6,016 bases of DNA from UBA6182 sp964479585 (GCA_964479585.1 CAYZMP010000066.1:1-6016), one strand, 5' to 3'. Positions 1-5,757 are shown, counted from the stretch's first letter. The notes: generated by a model from the sequence alone, not told the origin. Numbers and translations are program-made.

Positions 1-168
1 GTAACTTATTTGAGAACTCTAAGTTTAATATGTCCACTTTTTATGCTAGCACCAATTTAACTGAAATTGTTCCTACTAGTATTGCTTAGTATAGAAGTAT
101 TTTTAATTTAGTGTTAAAAACACAGCACAATGAATTATTAATATCTTTATAAAATACATAATTTTCCG
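1..168. other. Left-edge stretch with no supported gene
   Basis: AT-rich sequence beyond the ars terminator. Only short open frames are present. The first 60 bases read on the plus strand as 19 hydrophobic codons ending in TAA, which could be the tail of a convergent membrane-protein gene, but this is too short to support. No repeat or RNA was recognised. Confidence 0.4.
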
Positions 169-203
169 AAAAAAATAAGCATTCAATGAATAAATGCCTA
201 CTT
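169..203 (-). terminator. Rho-independent terminator of the ars operon
   Basis: Read on the minus strand, an 11-bp stem (AAGTAGGCATT at 203-193 with AATGCTTATTT at 183-173, two G-U pairs) closes a 9-nt loop and runs into seven U residues (175-169). It starts 16 nt after the stop codon of the HesB-like gene. The plus-strand reading has no T-tract, so it acts on the minus-strand operon. It marks the operon end and implies that no permease gene follows on the same transcript. Confidence 0.8.
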
Positions 204-218
204 AATGATTAATAGAAA

Positions 219-485
219 CTAGCATCCTGCATTAGGATCATCTAAATATAGTTGTCCTTCTCTTTCAGTTAACACAACACTTTCAGTTTGTGCTAAGGCA
301 TCATTTACATACAACACCTTCACTCCATTGACTTCAACAAACTCTTGATCTGCTTTTGGATTTGCAATTGTTAATGAAACCGATGGCCCACAACACCCTG
401 CCACGACTTGTACACAAAGTGCACTTGCGTTGTTTTCGCTTAATACTTTTTCAACTAACTCTTTTGCTTGATCTGTAATTTGCAT
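219..485 (-). CDS. HesB/IscA-fold small cysteine protein of the ars operon
   Basis: An 88-residue protein resembling the iron-sulfur biosynthesis (HesB/IscA, PF01521-like) fold: an N-terminal helix (TDQAKELVEKVL), beta strands, a central AGCCGPSVSL motif and a C-terminal LYLDDPNAGC. Canonical A-type carriers use one mid-protein Cys plus a C-terminal CGCG. Here there is a vicinal pair (Cys31-Cys32), Cys24, and a single terminal Cys88, so classical Fe-S delivery is doubtful and thiol binding of a metalloid is an alternative. ATG at 485 is chosen because AAGGAG (500-495) lies 9 nt upstream; the in-frame TTG at 491 is only 3 nt from it. The gene starts 13 nt after arsA, with its ribosome binding site over the arsA stop codon, and is the last gene before the terminator. 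The family assignment is fairly firm; the role in arsenic handling is inferred from position. Confidence 0.8.
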   Translation of the reverse strand: MQITDQAKELVEKVLSENNASALCVQVVAGCCGPSVSLTIANPKADQEFVEVNGVKVLYVNDALAQTESVVLTEREGQLYLDDPNAGC

Positions 486-498
486 TTTCAATCTCTCC

Positions 499-2241
499 TT
501 AATTGGTCCATTCTAATAGAACTTCATTTGTTATTTCTTTGTCTGTATAATCAACCAACACCACTTTTCCTTGAGTATGTTGGTTCACTTTAGAAATCCA
601 TTCACTTTCAGTTTGCGCCTTTGCTTTTAGTAATGCATTTTCTGATGAAGTATGAACAAATGTATTGTTAATTACCCACCATCGAACTGCAATTTCTGCT
701 CTTTTTAAATCTTGTTGTAATCGCATCGCTTCAAAGACAGGTGTGGTTTGTGCTAAAGCAATAATAATTACTTCTGTTAATTTTGGGTCACGGAGTTTTG
801 GTAATAACTCTTGTACTGATTTTGGAACATTACCTTGAGTTCTTGATACTTCTTTGTGATAACTCATGGTTGAATCTATTAAAAGTAAGGTGTGCCCTGT
901 TGGTGCAGTATCAATAATTACCACTTGATTCTCAGACTTTTCAACAATTTTGGCAAAAGCTTGGAAAACAGCAATTTCTTGAGTGCATGGCGATCGTAAA
1001 TCTTCCTCAATGTAAGAAAGTTGATCTTCATCCATTGTTTCTCTAGCCTTCGCTAACACTTCATTTTGATAGTTTTCAAGTTCATTTTTTTCATCAATAT
1101 AGCTCACTTCTAATAATTGATGGTCAGAGACAAAGGTAGAACTTACTGCTGCAGGATCTGTAGAAGCTAGGTGAGTTGGAATGTTTCGATTTGACAGAGC
1201 TAACGCGAGGGCATTAGCAATGGAAGACTTTCCTACTCCACCTTTTCCCATTGTAAAAACTATTCGTTTATTATTGCTAATAATGTCTTCTACAAGATCT
1301 TTAAGAGATGGTAAGTCAATATTCTCAACTACTTGTGAGGATTCTGATATTGTATCGCTAACAAAGAAATTTCGCACAGCTTCTAATCCTGTGATGTTGT
1401 AAGAGCGTAACGGTAATTGGTACACTTCTATATTCTTCAAATGTCTTGGGATATTATTTATTACTTGTTGTTGATTATTGTATAGTCCTTTTGATAACTC
1501 ATCATCATGATCTTCCATCACACCATTAACCAGTAAGATTTGATTAATAATGCCGATTTCAGCCAATTCCTTACTAGCTCTATCTGCTTCTACAAGTGTA
1601 GGCATTTCAGGACGAGCAACCAACACCATTGTAGTTAATGACTCATCCGCAAGATTTCTAAGAGCAATTTTGTAATTGTCTTTTTGATCTTCAAAACCTG
1701 ATAATTGACCCAAACAAGAGTTACCATGTGTGCTTTCACTAATGAAAGCATCCCATGCTGTTGGTAATTGCAACAGTCTTAATGTGTGTCCTGTTGGAGC
1801 AGTGTCAAAGACAATATAATCAATGTCTTTGCTTTTACTATCATCGGCTAAAAAGGATGTAAATTCATTAAATGCTGCAATCTCCACAGTACATGAACCT
1901 GCTAGTTGCTCTTCCATGTTTTGAATCGCTACATCCGGTAACTTACCTCGAAATGGCCCCACAACTTTTTCTTTGTATTCTTCAGCAGCTTTTATTGGAT
2001 CTAAGTTTGATACAAATAGATTATCCACACCTTTTATTGGCGTTGCTTGAGAAGATAGCTCTGTATCAAAGACATCTTGTAAATTACTAGCAGGATCAGT
2101 GCTAACTAGAAGCACCTTATATCCCATATCCGCAAATGTTACTGCACTGCTACAAGCAATTGAGGTTTTCCCCACTCCACCTTTTCCAGTGAAGAAAATA
2201 TATTTTGTTCTTTTTAAATCATTAATGTTAAACTGCCTCAT
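499..2241 (-). CDS. arsA: ArsA, arsenite/antimonite-stimulated ATPase
   Basis: A 580-residue cytosolic ATPase, close to the 583 of E. coli ArsA, made of two homologous halves. Each half has a P-loop (GKGGVGKT at about 19-26, GKGGVGKS at about 332-339) and a DTAPTGHT signature (about 146 and 444). Cys117 (LAGSC), Cys176 (HGNSC) and Cys419 (LRSPC) match the three cysteines that form the metalloid site in E. coli ArsA (113, 172, 422). In known systems ArsA receives As(III)/Sb(III) from ArsD and energises the ArsB or Acr3 permease; no such permease is encoded here. The second half reads STDPAAV where, from memory, ArsA proteins usually have DPAAH. The start at 2241 is preferred because AAGGAG lies at 2246-2251. 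Upstream in-frame codons exist to 2304 but extend the normal N-terminus and lack a comparable site. This start overlaps arsD by 14 nt. Confidence 0.97.
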   Translation of the reverse strand: MRQFNINDLKRTKYIFFTGKGGVGKTSIACSSAVTFADMGYKVLLVSTDPASNLQDVFDTELSSQATPIKGVDNLFVSNLDPIKAAEEYKEKVVGPFRGKLPDVAIQNMEEQLAGSCTVEIAAFNEFTSFLADDSKSKDIDYIVFDTAPTGHTLRLLQLPTAWDAFISESTHGNSCLGQLSGFEDQKDNYKIALRNLADESLTTMVLVARPEMPTLVEADRASKELAEIGIINQILLVNGVMEDHDDELSKGLYNNQQQVINNIPRHLKNIEVYQLPLRSYNITGLEAVRNFFVSDTISESSQVVENIDLPSLKDLVEDIISNNKRIVFTMGKGGVGKSSIANALALALSNRNIPTHLASTDPAAVSSTFVSDHQLLEVSYIDEKNELENYQNEVLAKARETMDEDQLSYIEEDLRSPCTQEIAVFQAFAKIVEKSENQVVIIDTAPTGHTLLLIDSTMSYHKEVSRTQGNVPKSVQELLPKLRDPKLTEVIIIALAQTTPVFEAMRLQQDLKRAEIAVRWWVINNTFVHTSSENALLKAKAQTESEWISKVNQHTQGKVVLVDYTDKEITNEVLLEWTN

Positions 2242-2605
2242 GATTCTCCTTCTCATTAGGTACGTCAGTAATTTGTTTTTTTCTTTTGGGGATAACATCT
2301 TCACTTAATCCAACATAATCACACATTTCTTGATTGGTTGGATATCTTCCAACTAACACAATTTTATTGTTATATACAGTTATTGGTAAGCAATCAACAC
2401 CTTTTTCATTGATGGTTTTATTCACATCTAGTTGTGTCATAAATTCCATTGGATTGGAAGTTAAGTTAAATCGCTTAACATCAACTCCATGCTTTCTAAA
2501 GGCATGTAACACTGTTGCTACTCGAACGATTTCTGGATCAATGCTTACTCCACACATTCCAGATGGACAACACATTGCGGGATCATAAATTACTAATTTA
2601 CTCAT
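2228..2605 (-). CDS. arsD: ArsD, arsenic metallochaperone
   Basis: A 125-residue protein with the typical ArsD N-terminus: VIYDPAMCCPSGMCG, giving Cys12, Cys13 and Cys18, the three cysteines known to bind As(III)/Sb(III) and pass it to ArsA. The remainder (DVKRFNLTSNP, then a Cys-Leu-Pro-Ile-Thr segment and GRYPTNQEM) is the thioredoxin-like body of the family. The extra vicinal cysteine pairs near the C-terminus of plasmid R773 ArsD are missing; the tail is charged (PKRKKQITDVPNEKENHEAV). ATG at 2605 is chosen because AAGGAG (2616-2611) is 5 nt upstream and residue 1 then aligns with known ArsD proteins; an open frame upstream lies inside arsR. The start codon overlaps the arsR stop as ATGA, and the 3' end overlaps arsA by 14 nt, which suggests translational coupling. 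Confidence 0.97.
   Translation of the reverse strand: MSKLVIYDPAMCCPSGMCGVSIDPEIVRVATVLHAFRKHGVDVKRFNLTSNPMEFMTQLDVNKTINEKGVDCLPITVYNNKIVLVGRYPTNQEMCDYVGLSEDVIPKRKKQITDVPNEKENHEAV
2246..2251 (-). promoter_or_regulatory. Ribosome binding site deciding the arsA start
   Basis: AAGGAG on the minus strand, 4 nt before the ATG at 2241-2239 and inside the 3' end of arsD. It favours the 580-residue ArsA over the longer 601-codon open frame. Confidence 0.7.
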
Positions 2606-2970
2606 CTTTTCTCCTTTTCTAACCGATAAGATGTTAACTCTAAAGGAAGTGGACCAGAACAATTTGATGCTGCTGAGAAATCATTTTTCAAAGACTTATA
2701 AGGTTCTTTTTTGAAATTCTCTTTTAAATATAACCAAAGCGCAAAGTTTTCATCAATAAATTCTTGACTAATTGCAAAATAAACCCATTGATGTGTTTTG
2801 TAATTCTTAACGACATTTGCATTCTTCAAAATGGACAAATGACGAGATACATTTGATTGAGTCAAATTCAAGTTTTTTTCTAAATCACATCCACACAAAG
2901 GTTGATCAGATAGTAATGCTAATATCGCCAATCTATTTTCATGCGCTAATGCTTTAAACAACTCTGTCAT
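2602..2970 (-). CDS. arsR: ArsR-family metalloid-responsive repressor
   Basis: A 122-residue ArsR/SmtB winged-helix repressor. FKALAHENRLAIL at 5-17 is the characteristic first helix region, followed by LCGCDL with Cys26 and Cys28, and a recognition helix around 37-51 (TQSNVSRHLSILKNA). The wing follows (VVKNYKTHQWVYFAIS). In E. coli R773 ArsR, As(III) binds Cys32, Cys34 and Cys37 in the DNA-binding helix; here only the CxC pair is kept and position 31 is Glu. A further Cys104 near the C-terminus could serve as third ligand, which is inference. The protein should repress the operon and release DNA on As(III)/Sb(III) binding. The start at 2970 has AGGAGG (2981-2976) 5 nt upstream. It is the first gene of the operon, 40 nt downstream of a good promoter. 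Confidence 0.95.
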   Translation of the reverse strand: MTELFKALAHENRLAILALLSDQPLCGCDLEKNLNLTQSNVSRHLSILKNANVVKNYKTHQWVYFAISQEFIDENFALWLYLKENFKKEPYKSLKNDFSAASNCSGPLPLELTSYRLEKEKR

Positions 2971-3005
2971 CTTTTCCTCCTATATCTTTATATTCGATTT
3001 TACTC

Positions 3006-3016
3006 ATATACTATAT
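3006..3016. promoter_or_regulatory. Candidate ArsR operator over the -10 box
   Basis: ATATAGTATAT (minus strand) is a perfect 5-bp inverted repeat around a central base and covers the -10 hexamer. ArsR/SmtB repressors bind AT-rich dyads overlapping their own promoters. The dyad is short and the region is AT-rich, so this is only a candidate. Confidence 0.35.
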
Positions 3017-3038
3017 CATGTAAAAATGAAACAATCAA
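3010..3038 (-). promoter_or_regulatory. Promoter of the arsRDA operon
   Basis: On the minus strand, -35 TTGATT (3038-3033), a 17-bp spacer and -10 TATAGT (3015-3010) fit a sigma-A promoter, with transcription starting near 3003 and the arsR ATG at 2970. No comparable promoter was seen between the ars genes, consistent with one transcript. Confidence 0.75.
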
Positions 3039-3078
3039 TACAATCATGATGGTATGTAGAAAAAGAGTCTTTAAGCAT
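3016..3078 (-). other. 20-codon ORF with strong ribosome binding site, probable gene remnant
   Basis: AAAGGAG (3090-3084) lies 5 nt before ATG (3078-3076), which opens 20 codons beginning MLKDSFSTYHHDCIDC and ending at TGA (3018-3016). It directly follows the thioredoxin pseudogene, as a second gene in an old operon would. It also spans the -35 of the arsR promoter and ends at the -10. The likeliest reading is the first codons of a lost downstream gene; an expressed leader peptide is possible but unsupported. Confidence 0.3.
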
Positions 3079-3091
3079 CAGCTCTCCTTTA

Positions 3092-3338
3092 TTAACTCGA
3101 AAGATTGTGAATAATTTCTACAATTTCATCAACGGTTGTACTTTACCAAATGAAATATTTTACAATCATACTACCTAGTATTTCATTATCCCATAAGTTA
3201 TAAAATCTTTTGGTTCGTAATCCTTTCAACCTCTTCTTCTAAATTTAGCGTTGCGACAGCTTCTGTTGTATTACTAATCAATGTAACATCGTTGTTGTTT
3301 CAGTTATAAAACATGCTTAAACCTAAAGCTATTTTTAA
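3092..3338 (-). pseudogene. Decayed TM0996/MTH895-type thioredoxin-fold gene
   Basis: The minus strand encodes, in pieces, a small thioredoxin/glutaredoxin-like protein of the kind found beside DUF318 permeases. The first frame from 3338 reads LKIALG, then a TGA where the CxxC region is expected, then VTLISNTTEAVATLNL and EEEVERITN. A frameshift continues as KDFITYGIMKY, and after stops as ISFGKVQ. A second frameshift gives TVDEIVEIIHNLSS and TAA at 3094-3092. Together these cover the family order: N-terminal strand and CxxC, a helix with NTTEAV, the acidic EVE-I segment, Y-G-I-M before the proline, FGKV, and VDEI-EII. The total of 247 nt fits a family length near 80 residues. With no start codon, a lost CxxC and several stops it cannot make the product. 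The family call rests on my reading of motifs, not a search. Confidence 0.72.
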
Positions 3339-3475
3339 TGTACCTAAGTTATTTAAAAAGTTGTATCTCAAAAGAGTCCAAGGTACAATAAAATCATTAA
3401 CCATCAGTTTAAAAACCTTACAAGTAATTGTGGTTAAAATGAGTCTTTGAAAAGTTATGATATTCATTCAATGAT
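3339..3475. other. Non-coding stretch between the pseudogene and the AraC promoter
   Basis: No intact gene is visible. The minus strand has a short open frame just upstream of the pseudogene (starting near 3404, ATG then VNDFIVPWTLLRYNF) that is continuous with the pseudogene's first frame. It has no ribosome binding site and no recognised family, and may be further decayed coding sequence. An AAAATGAGTCTTT copy at 3436-3448 repeats a motif at 3060-3072. Confidence 0.4.
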
Positions 3476-3498
3476 AAGAAACGTCAAGAAACGTTTCT
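3476..3498 (+). promoter_or_regulatory. Phased direct repeat and palindrome, probable AraC-type operator
   Basis: AAGAAACGT occurs twice (3476-3484 and 3486-3494), start to start exactly 10 bp, one helical turn. The second copy is part of a perfect 12-bp palindrome, AGAAACGTTTCT (3487-3498). The array sits where the -35 of the following promoter should be. AraC-family activators bind in-phase direct half-sites next to the -35, so autoregulation by the downstream regulator is a reasonable inference. Confidence 0.55.
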
Positions 3499-3508
3499 AG
3501 TTTTAAGC

Positions 3509-3514
3509 TATACT
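3509..3514 (+). promoter_or_regulatory. -10 box of the araC-like operon promoter
   Basis: TATACT is a good -10. At 17 bp spacing the -35 position (3486-3491) reads AAGAAA, matching TTGACA at only three of six positions and lying inside the repeat array. The combination suggests an activator-dependent promoter with a start site near 3521, which would leave a very short leader before the ATG at 3537. Confidence 0.5.
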
Positions 3515-3536
3515 ACAAAAGGTGGAGGAAATAGAA

Positions 3537-4415
3537 ATGAATGATTACGCTAAAGTTCAAGGTACCATTGAATTTATCGAGCAAAATCTCAAAGAGAATC
3601 TAAGTTTGTCTGATGTTGCTGCGTATTCAGGCTATTCAGTAGCTCATTTTTGCCGAATATTCTCAGCTATTGTAAAACTACCGGTGATGGAGTATATTCG
3701 AAAGCGAAAACTAAGCTTAGCAATGAAAGATATTGTAATGACGAACCATAGAATCCTTGATATTGCACTTGATTATGGATTTGAGTCTCACGAGACTTTC
3801 TTAAGAGCTTTTACTCACATGTATCAAATGTCTCCAAGTGTTTGTCGTAAAAGCAAAACATTCCTTCCAGAGTTTCGCAAAATCGAAGTGATCTCTATTT
3901 TTGATCAAGACGTTGTAAACATACAACCAGAAATTGTGAATCACCAACGAATGCTTTTATATGGATTATCCACCTCTTTTTCACAAAGAGAACAACTCGA
4001 GTTTGATCTCATTGATCGATTCCAGCAAGAATTTATTGAAAAAATGCACCAACTAGGGCAAGCTACTAGCATAGATTACTATTTTAATATTTATGAGTAT
4101 GACCAAAAAGAAATATTAAAAAACAATCAACTTTCTTATGAGTATTTCATTGGTCTTCCTTATGATAAGATCAAAGATTTGAGTAAGCATTTATCTCTCA
4201 AATCCATCGTTCAAACAAACTATGCAAAGTTTACCTACCATACAAGGCACAAAACATTAAATGGAGTTCCATTTAGTGGGTCAATCTACGATTATATCGA
4301 TGGTATCTGGTTACCCAATTCTTCATTTCAATTAAGTGAATTTCATGATTTTGAAATAGTTGATAAACTTAACCATACCGTTGAATACTATGTATCGATT
4401 CAAAATGAATCATGA
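3537..4415 (+). CDS. AraC-family regulator with GyrI-like effector domain
   Basis: A 292-residue transcription factor with the DNA-binding domain at the N-terminus. The first helix-turn-helix is at about 22-42 (LSLSDVAAYSGYSVAHFCRIF) and the second at about 72-100 (ILDIALDYGFESHETFLRAF, then YQMSPS), the AraC/XylS signature. From about 120 to the end it resembles the GyrI-like/Rob-type small-molecule domain, including the typical segment around 249-268 (YDYIDGIWLPNSSFQL). Such proteins usually sense amphipathic or toxic compounds and activate their own operon or efflux genes; the ligand here cannot be inferred. ATG at 3537 is preferred over the in-frame GTG at 3522 because GGAGGA (3524-3529) sits 7 nt before it. 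The stop codon (4413-4415) touches the ribosome binding site of the acetyltransferase gene, so the two form an operon. Confidence 0.93.
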   Translation: MNDYAKVQGTIEFIEQNLKENLSLSDVAAYSGYSVAHFCRIFSAIVKLPVMEYIRKRKLSLAMKDIVMTNHRILDIALDYGFESHETFLRAFTHMYQMSPSVCRKSKTFLPEFRKIEVISIFDQDVVNIQPEIVNHQRMLLYGLSTSFSQREQLEFDLIDRFQQEFIEKMHQLGQATSIDYYFNIYEYDQKEILKNNQLSYEYFIGLPYDKIKDLSKHLSLKSIVQTNYAKFTYHTRHKTLNGVPFSGSIYDYIDGIWLPNSSFQLSEFHDFEIVDKLNHTVEYYVSIQNES

Positions 4416-4425
4416 AGGAGTACAC

Positions 4426-4947
4426 ATGTTTAAAGAACTAACCACAGAAAGATTACTATTAAAAAACATTGATTATAATGATGTGCAATTCATGTACGAG
4501 CAATTTTCAAACGATTTTGTTAACAAATACTTGTTTGACATGGAACCATTAAAATCAATTGAGGAAGCTCAAGGAATTATACGGTTTTATTTAAAAAGCA
4601 AACCCTCATTACAACATCGTTGGATCATCATTCAAAAAGAAAATAATCAAAAAATTGGGACTTGTGGATTTCATTGTTGGAACAAGAAAACAGGAGTTAT
4701 AGAAATCGGCTATGATTTGCAAGAAGATTATGCAAAACAAGGATACATGAGTGAAGCAATGGAAAAAATGATAGAGTTTGCAAAAACTGAACTACAAGTT
4801 AAACAAATTGATGCGAATATTTATGTTGACAATCAAGCTTCCATTTCACTTGTTAAAAAATTTGGTTTCAAAAAAACAGGAGAAAAATTTGAGCATCTAT
4901 ACAACAAAGACCATTTACATCATATTTATTCGATAACCCTTATTTAG
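4426..4947 (+). CDS. GNAT-family N-acetyltransferase, RimJ/RimL-like
   Basis: A 173-residue acetyltransferase expected to move the acetyl group of acetyl-CoA to an amine. The N-terminus TTERLLLKNI is typical of the RimJ/RimL-type GNAT subgroup. The acetyl-CoA-binding motif A is at about 94-113 (IGYDLQEDYAKQGYMSEAM), with the usual Q/R-x-x-G-x-G/A softened to AKQGYM. Motif B is at about 131-152 (IYVDNQASISLVKKFGFKKTG). The substrate, whether a ribosomal protein, antibiotic or small amine, cannot be told. ATG at 4426 is chosen because AAGGAG (4415-4420) lies 5 nt upstream; the longer frame from 4360 lies inside the regulator gene. It is 10 nt downstream of the AraC-family gene and ends inside its own terminator, so it is probably the regulated target of that gene. 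Calling it a resistance enzyme would be speculation. Confidence 0.92.
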   Translation: MFKELTTERLLLKNIDYNDVQFMYEQFSNDFVNKYLFDMEPLKSIEEAQGIIRFYLKSKPSLQHRWIIIQKENNQKIGTCGFHCWNKKTGVIEIGYDLQEDYAKQGYMSEAMEKMIEFAKTELQVKQIDANIYVDNQASISLVKKFGFKKTGEKFEHLYNKDHLHHIYSITLI

Positions 4948-4957
4948 GGTTATTTTC
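4933..4957 (+). terminator. Terminator of the araC-GNAT operon, overlapping the stop codon
   Basis: A perfect 8-bp stem, ATAACCCT (4933-4940) with AGGGTTAT (4946-4953), closes a 5-nt loop and runs into a short U-tract. The GNAT stop codon TAG (4945-4947) spans the loop and the 3' arm, so the hairpin lies partly within the coding sequence. Confidence 0.7.
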
Positions 4958-5124
4958 ACTCACTCTAGAGTTAAAAAAAATCATGGATGCTCACAAATAC
5001 ACCCTACACTGTGCTTGTATTCTATCATTGACTTCATTTGAAAAATTAATAAAATCATTTAACACACACAATTAGCAACAGGTATACTGAGGAAATTGAT
5101 CAAAAAGTATAGAGCAGTTTAATA
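4958..5124. other. Intergenic stretch before the membrane-protein gene
   Basis: No coding signal. It contains a perfect 10-bp palindrome, ACTCTAGAGT (4962-4971), followed by TAAAAAAAA. On the minus strand that would be a short stem with a U-tract, but no minus-strand gene leads into it. TTGATCAA (5096-5103) is a small palindrome upstream of the next promoter. Neither has a recognised function. Confidence 0.35.
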
Positions 5125-5133
5125 TGATATACT
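5125..5133 (+). promoter_or_regulatory. Extended -10 promoter of the membrane-protein gene
   Basis: TGATATACT carries the TGn extension directly before a TATACT -10 box. The -35 region at normal spacing is poor, which extended -10 promoters tolerate. The start of transcription would be near 5140, giving a leader of about 33 nt. Confidence 0.6.
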
Positions 5134-5172
5134 TTATCAAGATATTACCAATTTAAAAAGCAAGGAGAATTT

Positions 5173-5736
5173 ATGTCACATCCAAAACAACAACTGATTG
5201 ATGATCAAAAAGAAATGAGAGTAGCGTTTTTAGGTGGATTCGCAGGACAATTGATTTCGGGTATCATTTGGTTAGTTGCATCCATAATTAGTGTGATTGT
5301 ATCCAATGAAATGGGTATGATTGTATTGTTTTTTGGCTGTATGGGAATATTTCCTTTAACTCAGCTATCACTTAGGCTTATGGGTAGAAAAGCAGTTGTA
5401 AGTAAAGAAAACAAGTTGTGGTATCTTGGTTCTCAAGTTGCATTTACAGTACCTATCAACTTCATTCTTGTAGGAGCGATTATACTATTTCATCCTGATT
5501 GGTTTTTTCCAGCTGCAATGATAATCGTTGGAAGCCACTACTTACCTTTTATAACTCTCTATGGAATGAAAATGTTTGGTATACTTGCCGCAACTCTTGT
5601 TTTTTTAGGACTCATGATCGGTATGATTGGTACAACTATCTTTAGTCTTGGTGGTTGGGTGACTTCTGCTCTATTGATTGTCTTCGCATTTGTTGGAAAA
5701 TGGCAAGTATTGCAAGAAGAAAAGATTACGATGTAA
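5173..5736 (+). CDS. Six-helix membrane protein, DUF7010-like
   Basis: A 187-residue, very hydrophobic protein with about six membrane segments: roughly 23-43, 47-69, 88-106, 110-131, 133-153 and 157-176. The N-terminus (HPKQQLIDDQKEMR) is polar and cytoplasmic-looking, and there is no cleavable signal peptide. The loop and helix PDWFFPAAMIIVGSHYLPF, followed by ITLYGM, resembles the conserved part of uncharacterised proteins annotated DUF7010, as I recall them. No catalytic or ion-binding motif is evident and the function is unknown. ATG at 5173 has AAGGAG (5162-5167) 5 nt upstream. The gene has its own promoter and terminator, so it is a single-gene transcript, separate from the araC-GNAT operon. 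Confidence 0.85.
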   Translation: MSHPKQQLIDDQKEMRVAFLGGFAGQLISGIIWLVASIISVIVSNEMGMIVLFFGCMGIFPLTQLSLRLMGRKAVVSKENKLWYLGSQVAFTVPINFILVGAIILFHPDWFFPAAMIIVGSHYLPFITLYGMKMFGILAATLVFLGLMIGMIGTTIFSLGGWVTSALLIVFAFVGKWQVLQEEKITM

Positions 5737-5757
5737 TTTGTATTTAAAAGTTGAACA

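Noticed and set aside
1..60. Plus-strand tail of a membrane-protein gene
   Set aside because: Nineteen hydrophobic codons ending in TAA are too little evidence at a window edge.
1181..1402. Plus-strand open frame of 73 codons
   Set aside because: It lies antisense within arsA, has no ribosome binding site and shows no family features.
2239..2304. Longer ArsA start at 2304
   Set aside because: Adds 21 residues not seen in ArsA proteins, lies within arsD, and has no ribosome binding site as good as the one at 2246-2251.
1872..2308. Two plus-strand open frames (1872-2090, 2099-2308)
   Set aside because: Both are antisense to the conserved N-terminal part of arsA and mirror its codon pattern.
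2334..2588. Plus-strand open frame of 84 codons
   Set aside because: Antisense shadow of arsD; no start signal.
3485..3499. Catabolite-responsive element (cre) at the AGAAACGTTTCT palindrome
   Set aside because: It shares the central CG dyad, but the outer TG and CA of the cre consensus are missing.
4962..4980. Minus-strand terminator at ACTCTAGAGT
   Set aside because: The stem would have almost no loop, and no minus-strand gene leads into it.
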